From Litoditis marina (taxonomy: Eukaryota > Nematoda > Chromadorea > Rhabditida > Rhabditidae), in NCBI GenBank assembly GCA_964036275.1, contig OZ038439.1, positions 13,931,095 through 13,995,094 on the forward strand: a stretch of DNA of 64,000 nt, in the 5' to 3' direction. This document shows, piece by piece, positions 46,301 to 57,305 of the stretch. A model generated the notes under the pieces. That model made no database searches, was not told the DNA's origin, and saw only the letters and a list, made by a program, of their open reading frames with translations. Both the position numbers and the translations under genes were made by a program. Positions within the stretch are counted from its first letter, which is position 1. The number at the start of each line of letters is the position of its first letter.

Positions 46301-49300
46301 CTTTCCCGAGCGTAGGTGTTTAACAAAATACGGACGAATTGAGTTCCAATATGGCTGCACATTTTTCATCATGTTTTATAATTTTGCTATACTCGCCATT
46401 TTTCCCATAAAGACAGCAGGGGGCTCGATTGATCGAGCGATGCGGGGCAAGCGGTCGTTGATTACTTGCCAACAGGTGAGAGAGTGTGTAGATCAATGAT
46501 ACGCAAACTGGCTGGCTTCTCGCCAAACCCCGCCCCTCACAAAATCGATGGTACGGTGTCCACAACGGTTTGACCAAACCTATACCTTGTTCCTCCATAG
46601 TGCATGATTCCGCCATAATCGTACACCAGACCGTAGTTGTTATTCGTCGCGGCGGTTTCTTTGTCAAATTGATCAGCCCAACCGGTCTAAAACTGAACTG
46701 GTTGAAACTCGCATTGAAAATAATATTTGGAACGAGGTTCGAACAAGCTTTCGTTCAATCAAAAATAGTCCTCGGTCTAAACTATTAAAGGTCAAGGTGG
46801 GAATTTTCCCAGAAACAAGCAGCTTTGAGATGAATGATTTCTACATGATACTTTAAACACTGTTTTGAGACTTTCGACATTTTATTGTTTCAAGTGAATA
46901 CTATTAGTTTATCTTTTCCTATACGTATCAAAACTAATTCTTCTGAACTGCAACTGCTTCAAATTAACCTGTAGCGTAGCAAATCGGCCAACCTCATGAG
47001 AAGTTCATTATGAATTTCCCATGAGATACCTCATGAGCTACTTGTGAACGCTCAATGTTGTAGCATAACAATCAATAGGAGCTCATGCAGAGCTCACGCT
47101 TATAGTTTATGAGGTATCTCATGAGAATTCAGAGGGTTTGCCACGCCGCCTGAAGCTCAGAAGATTTTCATAATTTTCATGTGCAAAAACAACCATGTTG
47201 CGCACTTGGATGTTAGGATACTGGACGGTGATGTGGCTGTCGCGGTCGTATCTGGACTGCTCGTGGAAGTAACCGAGAGCGTGGCCCAGTTCGTGCGCCG
47301 CCGTACCAACCTGAATAACACATTTGGTTGTGGAAAATGGTTATGAACAAACTGACTTAGAATTGCCGTATTTAAAGGGACCGTTTCTCTTTAATTTGGA
47401 GACTTGAGCTGATTAGTCGACATTATTCATATTAAAAAGCCACAACCATTCATTTAGGTCTCAACGTCCTGTTTTGCTCCGTGTTCTCAAAAATGTGGCG
47501 CGACCACGCGCACGTACATACACCGCCGAGTTCACCTACGCACAAAATTTTCAAAGTGTCCATAAAATTACGAAACCATGTTCAAAACATGGTCGAAATT
47601 ACCACTAGTGAAAAAAGAAAAAAAGATTGCTAATTATCATGAAAAATACAAAGCAGTGATAAATTAAAGATTGCTGCATTACAGTAACCCAAATCCTGTT
47701 GGCTTCTATTTCGCTCCGTAATAATGTAGTTTTTTGAACTTTCTGTACGTAAGGTATGAACTATCATCTCAAAACAGAATAAATGACTTTTTTCATTTTT
47801 CAAAAATTACCTACATTACACATTATAGAGGTACGGTCCCTTTAAACTGGAATTGATGATTATAGGGTTGTGAAATTATGACATACACACAAGTTCTCAG
47901 TCGAGGGTTTACGCCAGAACTCGAAAATGAAAATGTGATTGGAAACTCGCTTTATGTAGAGGTAAAACTGTTGAATTGAGAATACTGAGCTTTTGAGTTT
48001 TTCAGTTATTAATCTAATGAAATGAACATAGAACTACTCACACTTTCACAGCCATCGCCGAGCGACAGCGACTGAACGCCTCCGATTCTTCCCACATACG
48101 ACCAGCAGCCCTGTCCCTTGATGATCAGAATTCGGTTCGCGGCTGCAAAACAGGTTTTTCACATATTTACACACTTACAACCTATGCTATATTTTCGATT
48201 CGTACCAAAAGAGAATACTCAAATAACATTATTCACCCCATTTCGGAATAGTTGTTTGAATTGTCTAGATTGTAAAAATAAGAGCAAAAAAGCTTCTTTT
48301 ACTCTCTTCTCTGACTATTTCCTCATTTATTAACATAGGTGGCACACTTACAGTACACTACTTAGCACATTTTTGCGATTTTGCATTCGTTATCTTTTGC
48401 ATGGGCTTTTCTACTTTATTTCGCTGCTTTCTTGAGGTACTTATCTTTTTTAGATCCTTAGGTTCAATGCATATTTCCTTTTCTGGTTCAAAAACTGAAC
48501 ATAAGCTCACCTGTTCCACTTAGTACGAAGTTAATACACGAGTTCGATCTCCAAATTGCGATCGCGGCGTTGAAAACAGCTTTTATGGCGTTTGCTGAAA
48601 GTAATTGTTCAATTAGATAGTGAAGTCCAAGTTTCGCTTCAGCAAAACTATACACTAATCTAAGCTTTGTGTTTTGCGTGTTTACCCGAGTGAGAGTGAA
48701 TTTTCGGAAGAACATAACGGTTCCAGATCATTCGTACAATGTTCACTTTTCTTTTTATCATGCTCTCGATTCTAGTTCTCATGTTGCTCAAATTCAGTTG
48801 GTTTTTATTCATCATTGCTGTTTTCTCCATGTATCTCACAGTAAAATAAACAGTCAATCAATTCACCTAACTTCTGACTTTTACATTGACTAGTAGACCA
48901 CTATTTGTCTTTGCATACATTCATGCCTCAGTCACATATGAAAAATACATTGGTCCTCTAGCGTTAGTTTATATGACATACAAATATCCTATTAAAGGGA
49001 CCGTTCCTCTATAATTTGGTATGATTAAAAAACACGAAGTCTCTAGATACTGCTCTGATAGTGTACTGATGGTCCTTTACTACTACGCAAAAAAAGAAAA
49101 ATGGAAATCAGTCGAGAACCAAGCCTTCTCTGAGCCAAACTATCTTAAGGGTTACTGTATCGCAAAACTTTTGGTCAAAAGATGAATTCGGTTTTAATAC
49201 ACACAACTTCAATCTTAATTAAACCAAAAAGAGGCATAGATAACTGAAACACTTTTAAATATGTCAGTTGTTACGTGATTGATTTTATGATACGTTTCAC

Positions 49301-51109
49301 GGACGTTTTGCGGACAATTTGTGCGCGTCTCCATGAAAATAGGTACGTGCTGTGGCTTCCGCGTTGTGGCCGTACTCAAATTTGCTCAAAAACGACCCAA
49401 GTTGCGGAATTTTCACTAATTCTGACTGTTTTGTCCATTTCTCGTCCCCATGTGTCCACTGATAACTCAAATCATCAAATTAAAGAGGTACGGTCCCATT
49501 AACTTTCGTTCAAAGGGGTATGACTCACTTGCGCTGGCGTGATACTGGTAGTACACCGTTTTACCTGGCCAGACTGAATACCTGAAATGAATTTTGATAA
49601 ATTTAAAGAAATGAAAAATAAACATTTTTGGATTCAACTTTATAAATCACTTTCTATAAACTGTGTAATCGGGCTGCAAAGTTCTGATTTTCCTGCTTCA
49701 AGAAATCAATAACTGCACGTAGAATTGTTACGAACCTATAGATCGAGACACGAGCTCACGAGTTTGACGTTTTTGTAACACGCGTATTCACGTGAAAACG
49801 ACAAGCATTATTATGTGACTCACGCGTTTCGGTATGCTTGTCGTTTGCCTCTCGTCGCGGTCGCGTCACTGATTTTTTGATCAATTTGAGCCCTGAAATG
49901 AATTGCACATCGAAAACGCAATAATAAGATTGTGAAACTAATTTGCATCAATTTGAAACCAGGTTTATGAGTCAATAACTGCTAGCATGCTGTTCGTGGA
50001 ACTTTTAAAATTAATTGAATTGTCTTGCTCAAATGTTCGGGTTTAGACAGTGAAAGGATGATCATAAAATACACGCAAAATACAAATCTCATTCGAAAAC
50101 ATCTCAGAATTGTGCATAGTCGATTGTGGAAAAAACTTTCAAAAACGTACTCGGTGAGCATGATATCTCCCTCGGAAACGATGTTTTGAAGGTTCAGATT
50201 CTGGTTGACTTCGAAAAGGGAGTCTCCCTTGGCTCGAATACGATCCATTTTCTCGACAGGTTCGTTCTGTAAAAACGTGAAGAAGTCAATCCGTATTGTC
50301 CGAAAATTCAGAATCCCCAAGTTTCAATTCACATTCATCACATCACAATGTTACACAGTGGTGGTCCATGACCGATCTCGAAATCTGTTTGTTTCTGCAT
50401 GCTCTGAGGTATTCATGGCCACGAATACGCGGCGGGCTACACTTTGGTTGAGAATCTAATTGAGAAAACTTTGTTCGTTCAGTCATATTCCAATTGGTTC
50501 TGTGGGAGACAGAACCCGCACAATGAAAACGTTGCACGTTTCACGCTATTTCTCTGTTCAGGACACGCCGGGGTTCGGAAAATCACGTGGTATTTACGTT
50601 AAAGTCCCTTGAAAACGTTCAGGGGAGTAACATACCGTTGGGGTCATGACCGATTGTTTGGCAATCGTTTGGCTCTCCAGTTTGGCAAGATTGATTTCAC
50701 GCAGTTTTGCGAGTTTGGCTTGAACTGAACTCATATTTCGATGCTCGAACTTCTGAAACATAGAACAGTACATTTAAAAACGCCACAATCGCGTAAAGTG
50801 TCCTTGATTCGTTTGATCTATCTGTTTACGAGCGAATAATTCACCGTATACTGATTTTTATTCGGATTTACTGTTTTTGGAGCAAGAAGTATGCGATCCC
50901 TTGTCAGTCAGCCTTCCCCAGTTCATACCTCTAGTTGAAATTATTCGTAGAAAAAAAATAAAGTGAGTGAATCTTAGAGTACGTCAAGTTACGTTATAAT
51001 TTCAAGAACTGACCTCCATAAGTGAAAACATCTGTGAGTTTGTTTTAATGACCGGCTTTTTAGCCGCCACCAGGTATAGAGAAAGCAGAAGCACAAGAGG
51101 CAAATGCAT
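43394..51109 (-). CDS. Astacin metalloprotease with EGF and CUB domains (nematode NAS family)
   Basis: Secreted zinc endopeptidase. Exons on minus: 51109-51014, 50752-50636, 50266-50151, 49892-49824, 49581-49529, 48594-48511, 48142-48042, 47310-47206, 46686-46586, 46152-46031, 45830-45715, 45210-45088, 44184-44063, 43582-43470, and tentatively 43410-43394. They total about 484 residues, all in phase. Order: signal peptide [16 protein letters not shown]; prodomain with [10 protein letters not shown], the latency motif; RGKR processing site; [11 protein letters not shown]; zinc motif [15 protein letters not shown]; Met-turn [14 protein letters not shown]-like [23 protein letters not shown] with [31 protein letters not shown] and VELHYRI. 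All three zinc His, the catalytic Glu and the Met-turn Met and Tyr are present, so activity is expected. The last exon (THVLT) is weak; another acceptor is possible. Several introns hold MITEs. Confidence 0.88.
45528..45691. mobile_element. Palindromic MITE, GTACGTATGC family
   Basis: GTACGTATGCTAGAATGTCT ... CTCTTCTAGCATACGTAC, with inner arms CTGCGTCTCTCGC and GGAGACGCGGG. It ends about 25 bp from the EGF exon of the astacin gene. Confidence 0.8.
46386..46585. mobile_element. MITE, TATAGGTTTGTCAAAC family, at a splice donor
   Basis: Read on minus it begins TATAGGTTTGGTCAAACCGT directly after exon base 46586 plus one G, and ends near GGCGAGTATAG (about 46386). It therefore supplies bases +2 to +6 of the GTATAG donor of the Met-turn exon. 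Confidence 0.7.
46974..47150. mobile_element. MITE, GGCGGCGTAG family
   Basis: GTAGCGTAGCAAATCGGCCA on the left and GGGTTTGCCACGCCGCC on the right. The interior shares CTCAATGTTGTAGCATA and CTTATAGTTTATGA with 23480-23633. It is entirely inside the astacin intron after the zinc-motif exon. Confidence 0.7.
47372..47845. mobile_element. MITE, TTAAAGGGACCG family, copy 1
   Basis: Left TTAAAGGGACCGTTTCTCTT, right AGAGGTACGGTCCCTTTAA. The TTAA/TAA ends fit a PIF/Harbinger- or piggyBac-like target. It lies in an astacin intron (47311-48041). Confidence 0.8.
48992..49502. mobile_element. MITE, TTAAAGGGACCG family, copy 2
   Basis: Left TTAAAGGGACCGTTCCTCTA, right TTAAAGAGGTACGGTCCCAT then TAA. It lies in the astacin intron 48595-49528, two introns upstream of copy 1. 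The interior differs from copy 1 but matches 17395-17560 in part. Confidence 0.8.
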
Positions 51110-51845
51110 CCTGGATAAAAACTTTCTTCAAAAAATCTTAATATAAATTTAGAATATTGACGTACAAGATGAAGGTTTACTGTTCAAGAAAAAGGGTAAT
51201 GAGTCTATGAGGTGATTTTGAGGTTCAAGGAAAAGTATAAAGATCATGTGGTCCTGCTGTTTTCTACTTGATGTGTAAAACTACAACTACAATTTGATCA
51301 ATCTTCATGAGTGTAGGTCAAGTTCGTGTGGGAGAAAGTTCTAAGACGTACAATTTTTTACGCTCGGAATTCCACGCTCAAAAGGTGAATCAAATGTTTT
51401 TATGTTTTTTTTGTTTTCATTTCCACTTGTTATGTATTGTGAGTAATTGTGTTAACAAAAAATAGAATCAAAATCAGTCATAAAATGAGGTACCGAAAAA
51501 TGCAACTGATTGTGGCTGAATGTCCAGGCTTACTTTATACTCCATAAAACTTCGTTAGATATAAGTTTTTTGCACTTTATTAATGTTGGTTCCTGTTTGT
51601 ACTAATGTTATCTGTACTCCATGTAGTATAATAATCTGTCATGATGGTATTATTACGTGTAGTTTAGTGTATTTTGTTCAAAAGTGCATTTTTTAATTGG
51701 GTCTAGAGAACGTTTTGTCCCCCACGTGTTATGAGTTTCCAATGAAATCCGGGACCAACGAAGAACTTTGTTATTGTTCTGTCGTATTTTCGTGTACTTT
51801 GTACACAGTAAACACAGGTGGTATATTGAGATTATCACATAGATA
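51110..51845. other. Intergenic upstream of the astacin gene
   Basis: AT-rich, no exon seen. It should contain the astacin promoter (ATG at 51109, minus), but no convincing TATA box or other element could be assigned. Confidence 0.4.
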
Positions 51846-52073
51846 TAGTTCTGGTCATTCCTACTGAGGCTTGGCAGCGTGTCAATGAATTTTCCAGGCT
51901 ATTTTTCACCACTTTGTATAATTGATAAAAATGCAAATCACTATTAGCGTCCAGTTTCATAAGAACATGTGAACGAAAAATGTTTTCAGAATACCTATGT
52001 TTGCTCTGAGAAATAGTGTTCCGAAAATCTTAGCACGATGCCAATTGGTCTCAGTGGGATTGAAACAAACCAT
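51846..52073. mobile_element. MITE, TATAGTTC family
   Basis: Left TATAGTTCTGGTCATTCCTA then CTGAGGCTTGGCAGCGTG. Right GCCAATTGGTCTCAGTGGGA then an AACCATA end. About 228 bp. Confidence 0.65.
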
Positions 52074-52182
52074 ACCTGAACAAACTGGAAGAAAAGCCAA
52101 ATGAAAGCGTTCATTCGATCAATTTGCTTTTTCTAGTATAAAACAAGCTTTCTTTTCATACCGGAGTGCTGCTTGAAGGTGT

Positions 52183-52425
52183 TGTATAGTTCGCACATTT
52201 CTCAACTTGGGCAGCTTCCCGACTTGGGCAGCTTGCCAATGGAATTTCAAGGCAGTTTTTGGACATGTTGAAATACTTGAAAACAATAGAAATTTATGTG
52301 AAAGGTTCTTCCTCTTAGTTATAATTGGTATTCAGGAAAACGTTCTGTAAAATATATGTTCTCTCTAAATAAAAGTCTTCCAAAGTGTTTGGCACGCTGC
52401 CAACGAGTCCAGTTGGGAAATGTGT
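52183..52425 (+). repeat. Dispersed repeat, direct match to 21745-21975
   Basis: Same order of blocks as the 21.7-kb copy. This copy has an extra duplicated GACTTGGGCAGCTT. The ends (GTATAGTTCGCAC ... GGGAAATGTG) are not inverted. Confidence 0.75.
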
Positions 52426-52534
52426 ATAGAAGTTTTTCACGTTCACAACGGATATCCCCCAAGATACTTTCTGTCCTATTCGAGTAAAAAAATAACAAAT
52501 AAGAACTACTTTGATCTCTGTTCGGAGAAATATA

Positions 52535-54175
52535 ATATGAACTACTTTTTATCTTCCAGTCTGTCTCTCTTCTTACTCATTTCAACCCGTTGATTTCCCC
52601 CATTTCTCCTTTCCTTGTTTTCTTGAATAGCTGAGATATTTTCAGGTTTCGGCGCCTCCATTCCAGTTCGTAGGGCCACCGCGGTTGGTTGTTTCTTATT
52701 TTCAATAATATTTCCGACATATTTTAATCATTGAAGATTTCATCCACAAGAAAACCATACTTTCCGAGAAGTTTGGTACATTTTTTGAAAGTTATATTTC
52801 TTTTTGCCGTTTTACCCATCTCGGTGTCAGTTTTCCGGAAGTTGAATGAAAACTAAATCCATATATTCTGTGTATTTTGCTATAACTCAGAGAACAAATA
52901 AGTTTTAAGCTTTTTCTCATGTTTTGTCGGTTTTCGTAGCAGAAAGTTGGTAACACTACAAGAAAACAAAATGTGTTTCAGATACTCTTGCGAACCTTTA
53001 CCATCGTTTTGCATAAAAACCACTACACCCATATGAGTCTCTCAGGTACTGCTTCACCACTTCTAGTGTTTGACAGTTATTTCGTAACAGTACAGTTTAG
53101 ATATTTCGAGTGAATCAAACTTCGTTAACTGTCCACCTTTCACATGTTTTACATTCCACCCGTTTTCTTCTACATTAAAATGTCTTCCAGACATGAACAA
53201 CAACGGACCTTCTAATTTGGATGACAGTTTGAAGATGAAAAATCCTCACAAACTCTTCGATTTATGGTAAACCACACTTCATAGAACCAAGTTGCATTTC
53301 CAGTCCTTTTATCCATTCTGCGTATCTCTGTTTTGCACTCTCTTTCTCCACTCTCACACCCCGGCGGGATACAATCATAGTATGTAAAACAAAGAGACGC
53401 AGGATGGGATCAAGCGGCATACGCGTATATGCTGCCAGATAGCTAACATATTGCCTAGAGGTAAATTGAATAGTCACATAAATTTAGCATTCTAATGACG
53501 CATCGTGCAGGTTGTTATTGCTCGTTTCTGAATTCTGCTGTGATTAACATGTTCACGTGACTGTGCATTTGACATCTCATTATTGTAACATGGACTGCTA
53601 CACAATTTGGTTGATTCTTTTAGTGATTGTTTTTTGAATGATAAACTTTACTTCAAATAAAATTTGTTGTTCAGCGAAGGGGAGGTTGAAACAAAACATT
53701 TGATTTAGTTGACCATGTGTGTACTTTCATCAATTTGTGCGTTATGCTCTCTGTGCCGATCAAACTACAACTAACATTCGACCCCTTTCTGGAGTATGTT
53801 TCAGGTTCAAAGAAATTGCTTCTCGTAAAGAATTGCTGGAAGCAGAGTTCAATGCGGTGAATCTGACCACTGTGGGAAAGTGAGTTGGTTACACGGTAGT
53901 TTACGTGAAGCTCACGTGATTCTATTCACTACAAAGTTCTTTATAGGAGACGGAGAAATTGTACATCCTCATGATTATCGTAGAAAACACAGATTTTCGT
54001 GAAGTGTACAGTCATATGGCAAAGGTGAACAACCTTCTACAAAAATGTGTGTGTATACATTCTTGTAAACATTTTTGCATCCTTGAAAAGCCAATCTCAG
54101 CCAATCACTACCGTAGCGCTATCGACGAGATAATGTGCAGGTCGAAGATACGCAGATGTCTGGGGCATCATTGTC
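52535..54175 (+). repeat. Segmental duplication, copy 1
   Basis: This block, from GAACTACTTTTTATCTTCCA on, is repeated in the same orientation at 62297-63823, with small indels. It covers PNPO exons 1-2 plus about 650 bp upstream. Homology continues past 54175 in patches after a tRNA-like insertion. Confidence 0.85.
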
Positions 54176-56385
54176 CTGGAGGCCGAGTGGTCAAGTGGTT
54201 AGCGTTCGGCTGTCGCTCCACAGACCTGGGTTCGATCCCCGCTCGCCGCGGTATCTATATGGCGGACCGCATGAGCTGGTAACAAAGCTCACCCATGCCT
54301 ATCCCCACCCCCTCTATGGACAGTCCATCTATGGTTGATATTGATATGTACTTGTAAAATTGATTCACAATAAAGTGACCAAACGGATGAAATAGGCCGT
54401 ACACAACGCTATATCGCTGGCCAATCGTAGGCAGCTGGCGCCAACTGTTTGAGAAATCAAATGCAGAAAACTAGCGCAAATATTTCTGATATTAGCTATT
54501 CTCTGGGGCTTGCCAAAGTTTTGCAGAGAAAGCCCACAGAACGATAAGGGCCAATTTTCCGCAGTTGGCCAGCTGCAAAAGCGAGAGCATGCAGGTCAAG
54601 AAGGGCGTAGACAGGATAAGACAGTCTGGGTCTCTCTAACATGAACACTTTGTCAACGAGACTGCTACCAAAGTGTCTGGCCAAATGTCTGGGTATTGTC
54701 TGAGCCAATCGATACATTTCAGAGACTTACGTCCTACGTCAAGAATGGTTCTCATGAAGTCATATGACGACGAGGGGTTCACTTTCTTCTCTCAAAGGGG
54801 AAGTCGCAAAGGCAAACAACTGGCAGAGAATGGTCATGCCGCCATGCTGTTTTTCTGGCCTCTGCTGCAGCGACAGGTGGGGGTCTATATTACAAAAGTC
54901 TGGATTGAAGAAAAAAATTTCTTCCAGTTCATTGATGTACAGTATGATATTCCGACAGGTATTTAAAGAACTATTTTACTTTTGCTCCCCACTTTTTTCG
55001 TTCTAGCCGAAATAAGTCCTATGTTACTTTCACCCCCCCCCCCCCCCCACCATGAGGGGGGGGGTGAATATAACATGGCTCGGTTTCCACTAACAATCAC
55101 AATGGTGGGGTGCGATTGTTGGGTGGGGGGGAGGGCGAAAGTAAAATTTTCCCGGTATTCCATCCTGTTTCTTTTAAACCTAACATGACGCTCAGAGAAC
55201 GAAAAGTCGGTAGTAATTTTTACGCAGACGTTATTTGACGTTCAAACTTATTGAGGTGGAATCGCCTCTACCTCGAGCTGTGAAGAAATTTTCGCAGTTG
55301 ATTGGTTGATATAGGTTCAGTTGTGTTCATGAAGCTCTGACAAATGATGGTTGTTTTCGTGTATTATTACCATCTGAAAGACGAGATTTATTCTGAGTGA
55401 TCTATCTTTTTCTTATTAAAGGTCCGTATTGAGGGTACCGTCAGCGAGCTCTCTGAACGGGATGCGGTCGACTTTTGGAATACGCGCCCCATCGCTAATC
55501 GCATCGGGAATGCGTGCAGCCAACAGAGTACGGTAGTCGAGAGCAGGGAGGTGGGTATACAGTTTATTCCAGAAACATTTGACATTCAGCAATGAGACGT
55601 CGAAATTTTCCTGTACATTTTTGACCTCAAGGAAAGTGATAAAAACTGGAAGAATAGGAGAAGAAAAAGTATAGAAAATGGTACGTTTTGCCTCTATCCC
55701 GGACGTAACCACTTGAATCGAGATACCTTGCCCTCGAGGCATCCTCAGTAAGGTAGGGCAAGAAAAAAACCTTACGCCCAAACGGACCACAGGACAAAAC
55801 AGAACGTAAATAAACTTTAAAGGGGCTGTGCACTCCGTCAGTGGATTTTTCCGATTCCCTCGTTTTCAATTTCACATGGTTTCACTTTCACATGGTTTCG
55901 TTTTCAATTTCACAATTTCACATGTATTTGACAACTAGTCTTCAGGCATTGATGGCCAAAAAGAAGGAGCTGGAGGAGGTTGTGGCACGAGACGGTCCCC
56001 AGGCAATAACCAAGCCACAGGCGTGGTCAGTTCCGTTGTATAGTGATGTTCATTTCTTGAAATCAATATAAAGGGAAAATCAATATAAAGGGAAACCAGT
56101 CGACCACTTTGTGTTTTGTTTTCAGCTTCCATGATTAGTTTTAGTTGCCTCTAGGGTAACATGGTATATGAATCACTTCGTTCAATGAACAATCTATTAC
56201 ATTCAATTCTATTCTGATTAAACTTCCGTTATTGTTGCAGGACGGGTTTCAAACTGGTTCCAGACTACTTTGAGTTCTGGCACAATCAAAGTGATTGTCT
56301 CCACGATAGAATCGCCTTTTCCAAGGATGCCACCAACGGAAAACCAGTCGAGAAAGGATGGTTCATCTGCCGACTCTCGCCATGA
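53193..56385 (+). CDS. PNPO: Pyridoxine/pyridoxamine 5'-phosphate oxidase
   Basis: FMN enzyme that oxidises pyridoxine or pyridoxamine 5'-phosphate to pyridoxal 5'-phosphate in vitamin B6 salvage, in the cytosol. Six phase-consistent exons: 53193-53266, 53805-53879, 54723-54876, 55422-55550, 55946-56025, 56241-56385 (TGA). The 657 bases give 218 residues, close to bacterial PNPO and slightly shorter than human. Visible motifs: LFDLWFKEI, then NLTTVGKDLRPTSRMVLMK and FTFFSQRGSRKGKQLAEN (FMN phosphate contacts), MLFFWPLLQRQVRIEG, NRIGNACSQQSTVVESRE, and C-terminal FKLVPDYFEFWHNQSDCLHD, WFICRLSP with the conserved RLHD-like and R-L-x-P ends. The N-terminus is short (MNNNGPSNLDDSLK). ATG follows TTCCAG at 53190, so trans-splicing is plausible. 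Exon 4's acceptor (TTAAAG) is non-consensus. Partial copies lie at 56908 and 62911. Confidence 0.92.
53300..53452. mobile_element. Palindromic MITE of GTACGTATGC family (truncated) in PNPO intron 1
   Basis: Carries ATCCATTCTGCGTATCTCTG, CTCACACCCCGGCGGGATAC and AGAGACGCAGGATGGGATCA of the family but has lost the GTACGTATGC ends. It is present at the same place in the duplicate (63036-63165), so the insertion predates the duplication. Confidence 0.65.
54176..54380 (+). mobile_element. tRNA-derived insertion
   Basis: GGCCGAGTGGTCAAGTGGTT then AGCG resembles an A-box and D-arm. CTGGGTTCGATCCCCGCTCG resembles a T-arm with B-box GGTTCGATCC about 45 bp on. The acceptor ends pair only 5 of 7 and the D-stem fails, so it is not a functional tRNA. 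It is followed by about 120 bp ending TTCACAATAAAGTG. It is absent from the matching place in duplicate copy 2 (after 63823), so it inserted after the duplication. Confidence 0.6.
55030..55075. repeat. C-run and G-run hairpin
   Basis: A run of about 17 C, a spacer ACCATGAG, then about 9 G: a self-complementary hairpin, with more G-runs at 55107-55136. It lies in PNPO intron 3. It is related to 58800-58870. Confidence 0.8.
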
Positions 56386-56907
56386 TTCTCATATGTATTG
56401 ATTGATTTCTCGAATGAATCTCTCTGATTTTCGTATGTATTGATTCTACAAACAAATTTCTCATATTTGCTCACATACTATCGAAGATATTCGTCAACCT
56501 TTATATATAGATATTATGAAATAGTCAATAACATTTGGTTTGTTGAAGCTTGTTATCAAAATGATATCAAAAGTACAAATAGAACACTCTTTATTTTGGC
56601 CAACCTACTCTATTCTGTGTCTCATTTCTGTATAACTAACACATTCGATTGATGTACGATATTTTCAGAAATTGAATTAGCAGTTCTTTCGGTCCTTCTC
56701 CAGCTCAATAGAATCAGATTGAGGTCTTGTGAACTTGATGCAACTGGTTGTACTGTACTGTGAGACTCTATACTACAGGAATGTCGTGTGACACTGACGG
56801 AAAAAGGATGTTTTTTTTTCCTGTCCAGTGTTCGGAATTGGAGATTGAGATTGAAGTTTGAACTAACAGGATTCGTTGAGCTGAAAAGAACTTTTACGTT
56901 TACCATT

Positions 56908-57305
56908 CAGTTTCGTGAAGTCATATAGTAAGGAGGGGTTCACTTTCTTGTCTGAACGCGGTAGGGTTGTTAAAAAAAACTCGATCTCGAAAATATCGAA
57001 ATAAACTCGAAATTTCGAGTCTCGAGTTCAAATCAAAACTCGGAAAACTCGCAAATTTCAGAACTCGAAAAACTCGAAACTCGAACATTTCGAAGTAAAA
57101 ACTCGAAACTCGAACATTTCGAAGTAAAAACTCGAAACTCGAACATTTCGAAGTAAAAACTCGAAAAACTCGAATTTTCTGAAACTCGAAAAACTCGAAA
57201 TTTTCCACTCGATAAACAACCCTAAAACGCGGCGTTTGTGAGGCAACTGGCAGAGAATGACCACGCCTCCATGCCGTTTTTCTGGCCTCAGTTTGAGCCA
57301 GTTCA
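56908..57305 (+). pseudogene. Broken copy of PNPO exon 3
   Basis: 56908-56961 and 57226-57305 together align with PNPO exon 3 (54750-54870): GTGAAGTCATATAG, GAGGGGTTCACTTTCTT, CAACTGGCAGAGAATG and GCCGTTTTTCTGGCCTC. The frame is destroyed by substitutions (an in-frame TAG after TCATA) and by a 263-bp MITE. No flanking PNPO exons accompany it. It lies 0.5 kb downstream of the intact gene on the same strand. Confidence 0.85.
56962..57224. mobile_element. hAT-like MITE carrying a minisatellite
   Basis: Inverted ends TAGGGTTGTT and AACAACCCTA, flanked by GAACGCGG (56954-56961) and AAACGCGG (57225-57232), an 8-bp duplication with one mismatch. The interior is built of ACTCGAAA units, including three tandem copies of a 30-bp block (CTCGAACATTTCGAAGTAAA core) at about 57080-57170. 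Confidence 0.85.

Noticed and set aside
47152..47310. MITE insertion destroying the splice donor of the astacin zinc-motif exon
   Set aside because: At first the exon seemed to run to the MITE edge at 47151. The family pattern (ITV..NI..GW.DQF) shows that the exon ends at 47206 with donor GTGCGC, in phase 0 with the next exon, so the MITE is wholly intronic.
52183..52425. LTR pair formed by 21745-21975 and 52183-52425
   Set aside because: The repeats are 30 kb apart with several unrelated genes between, lack TG...CA ends and are too diverged; they are dispersed repeat copies.
54176..54250. Functional tRNA gene
   Set aside because: A- and B-box-like motifs exist but the acceptor pairs only 5 of 7, the D-stem does not pair and the T-stem has a mismatch; better explained as a tRNA-derived repeat.
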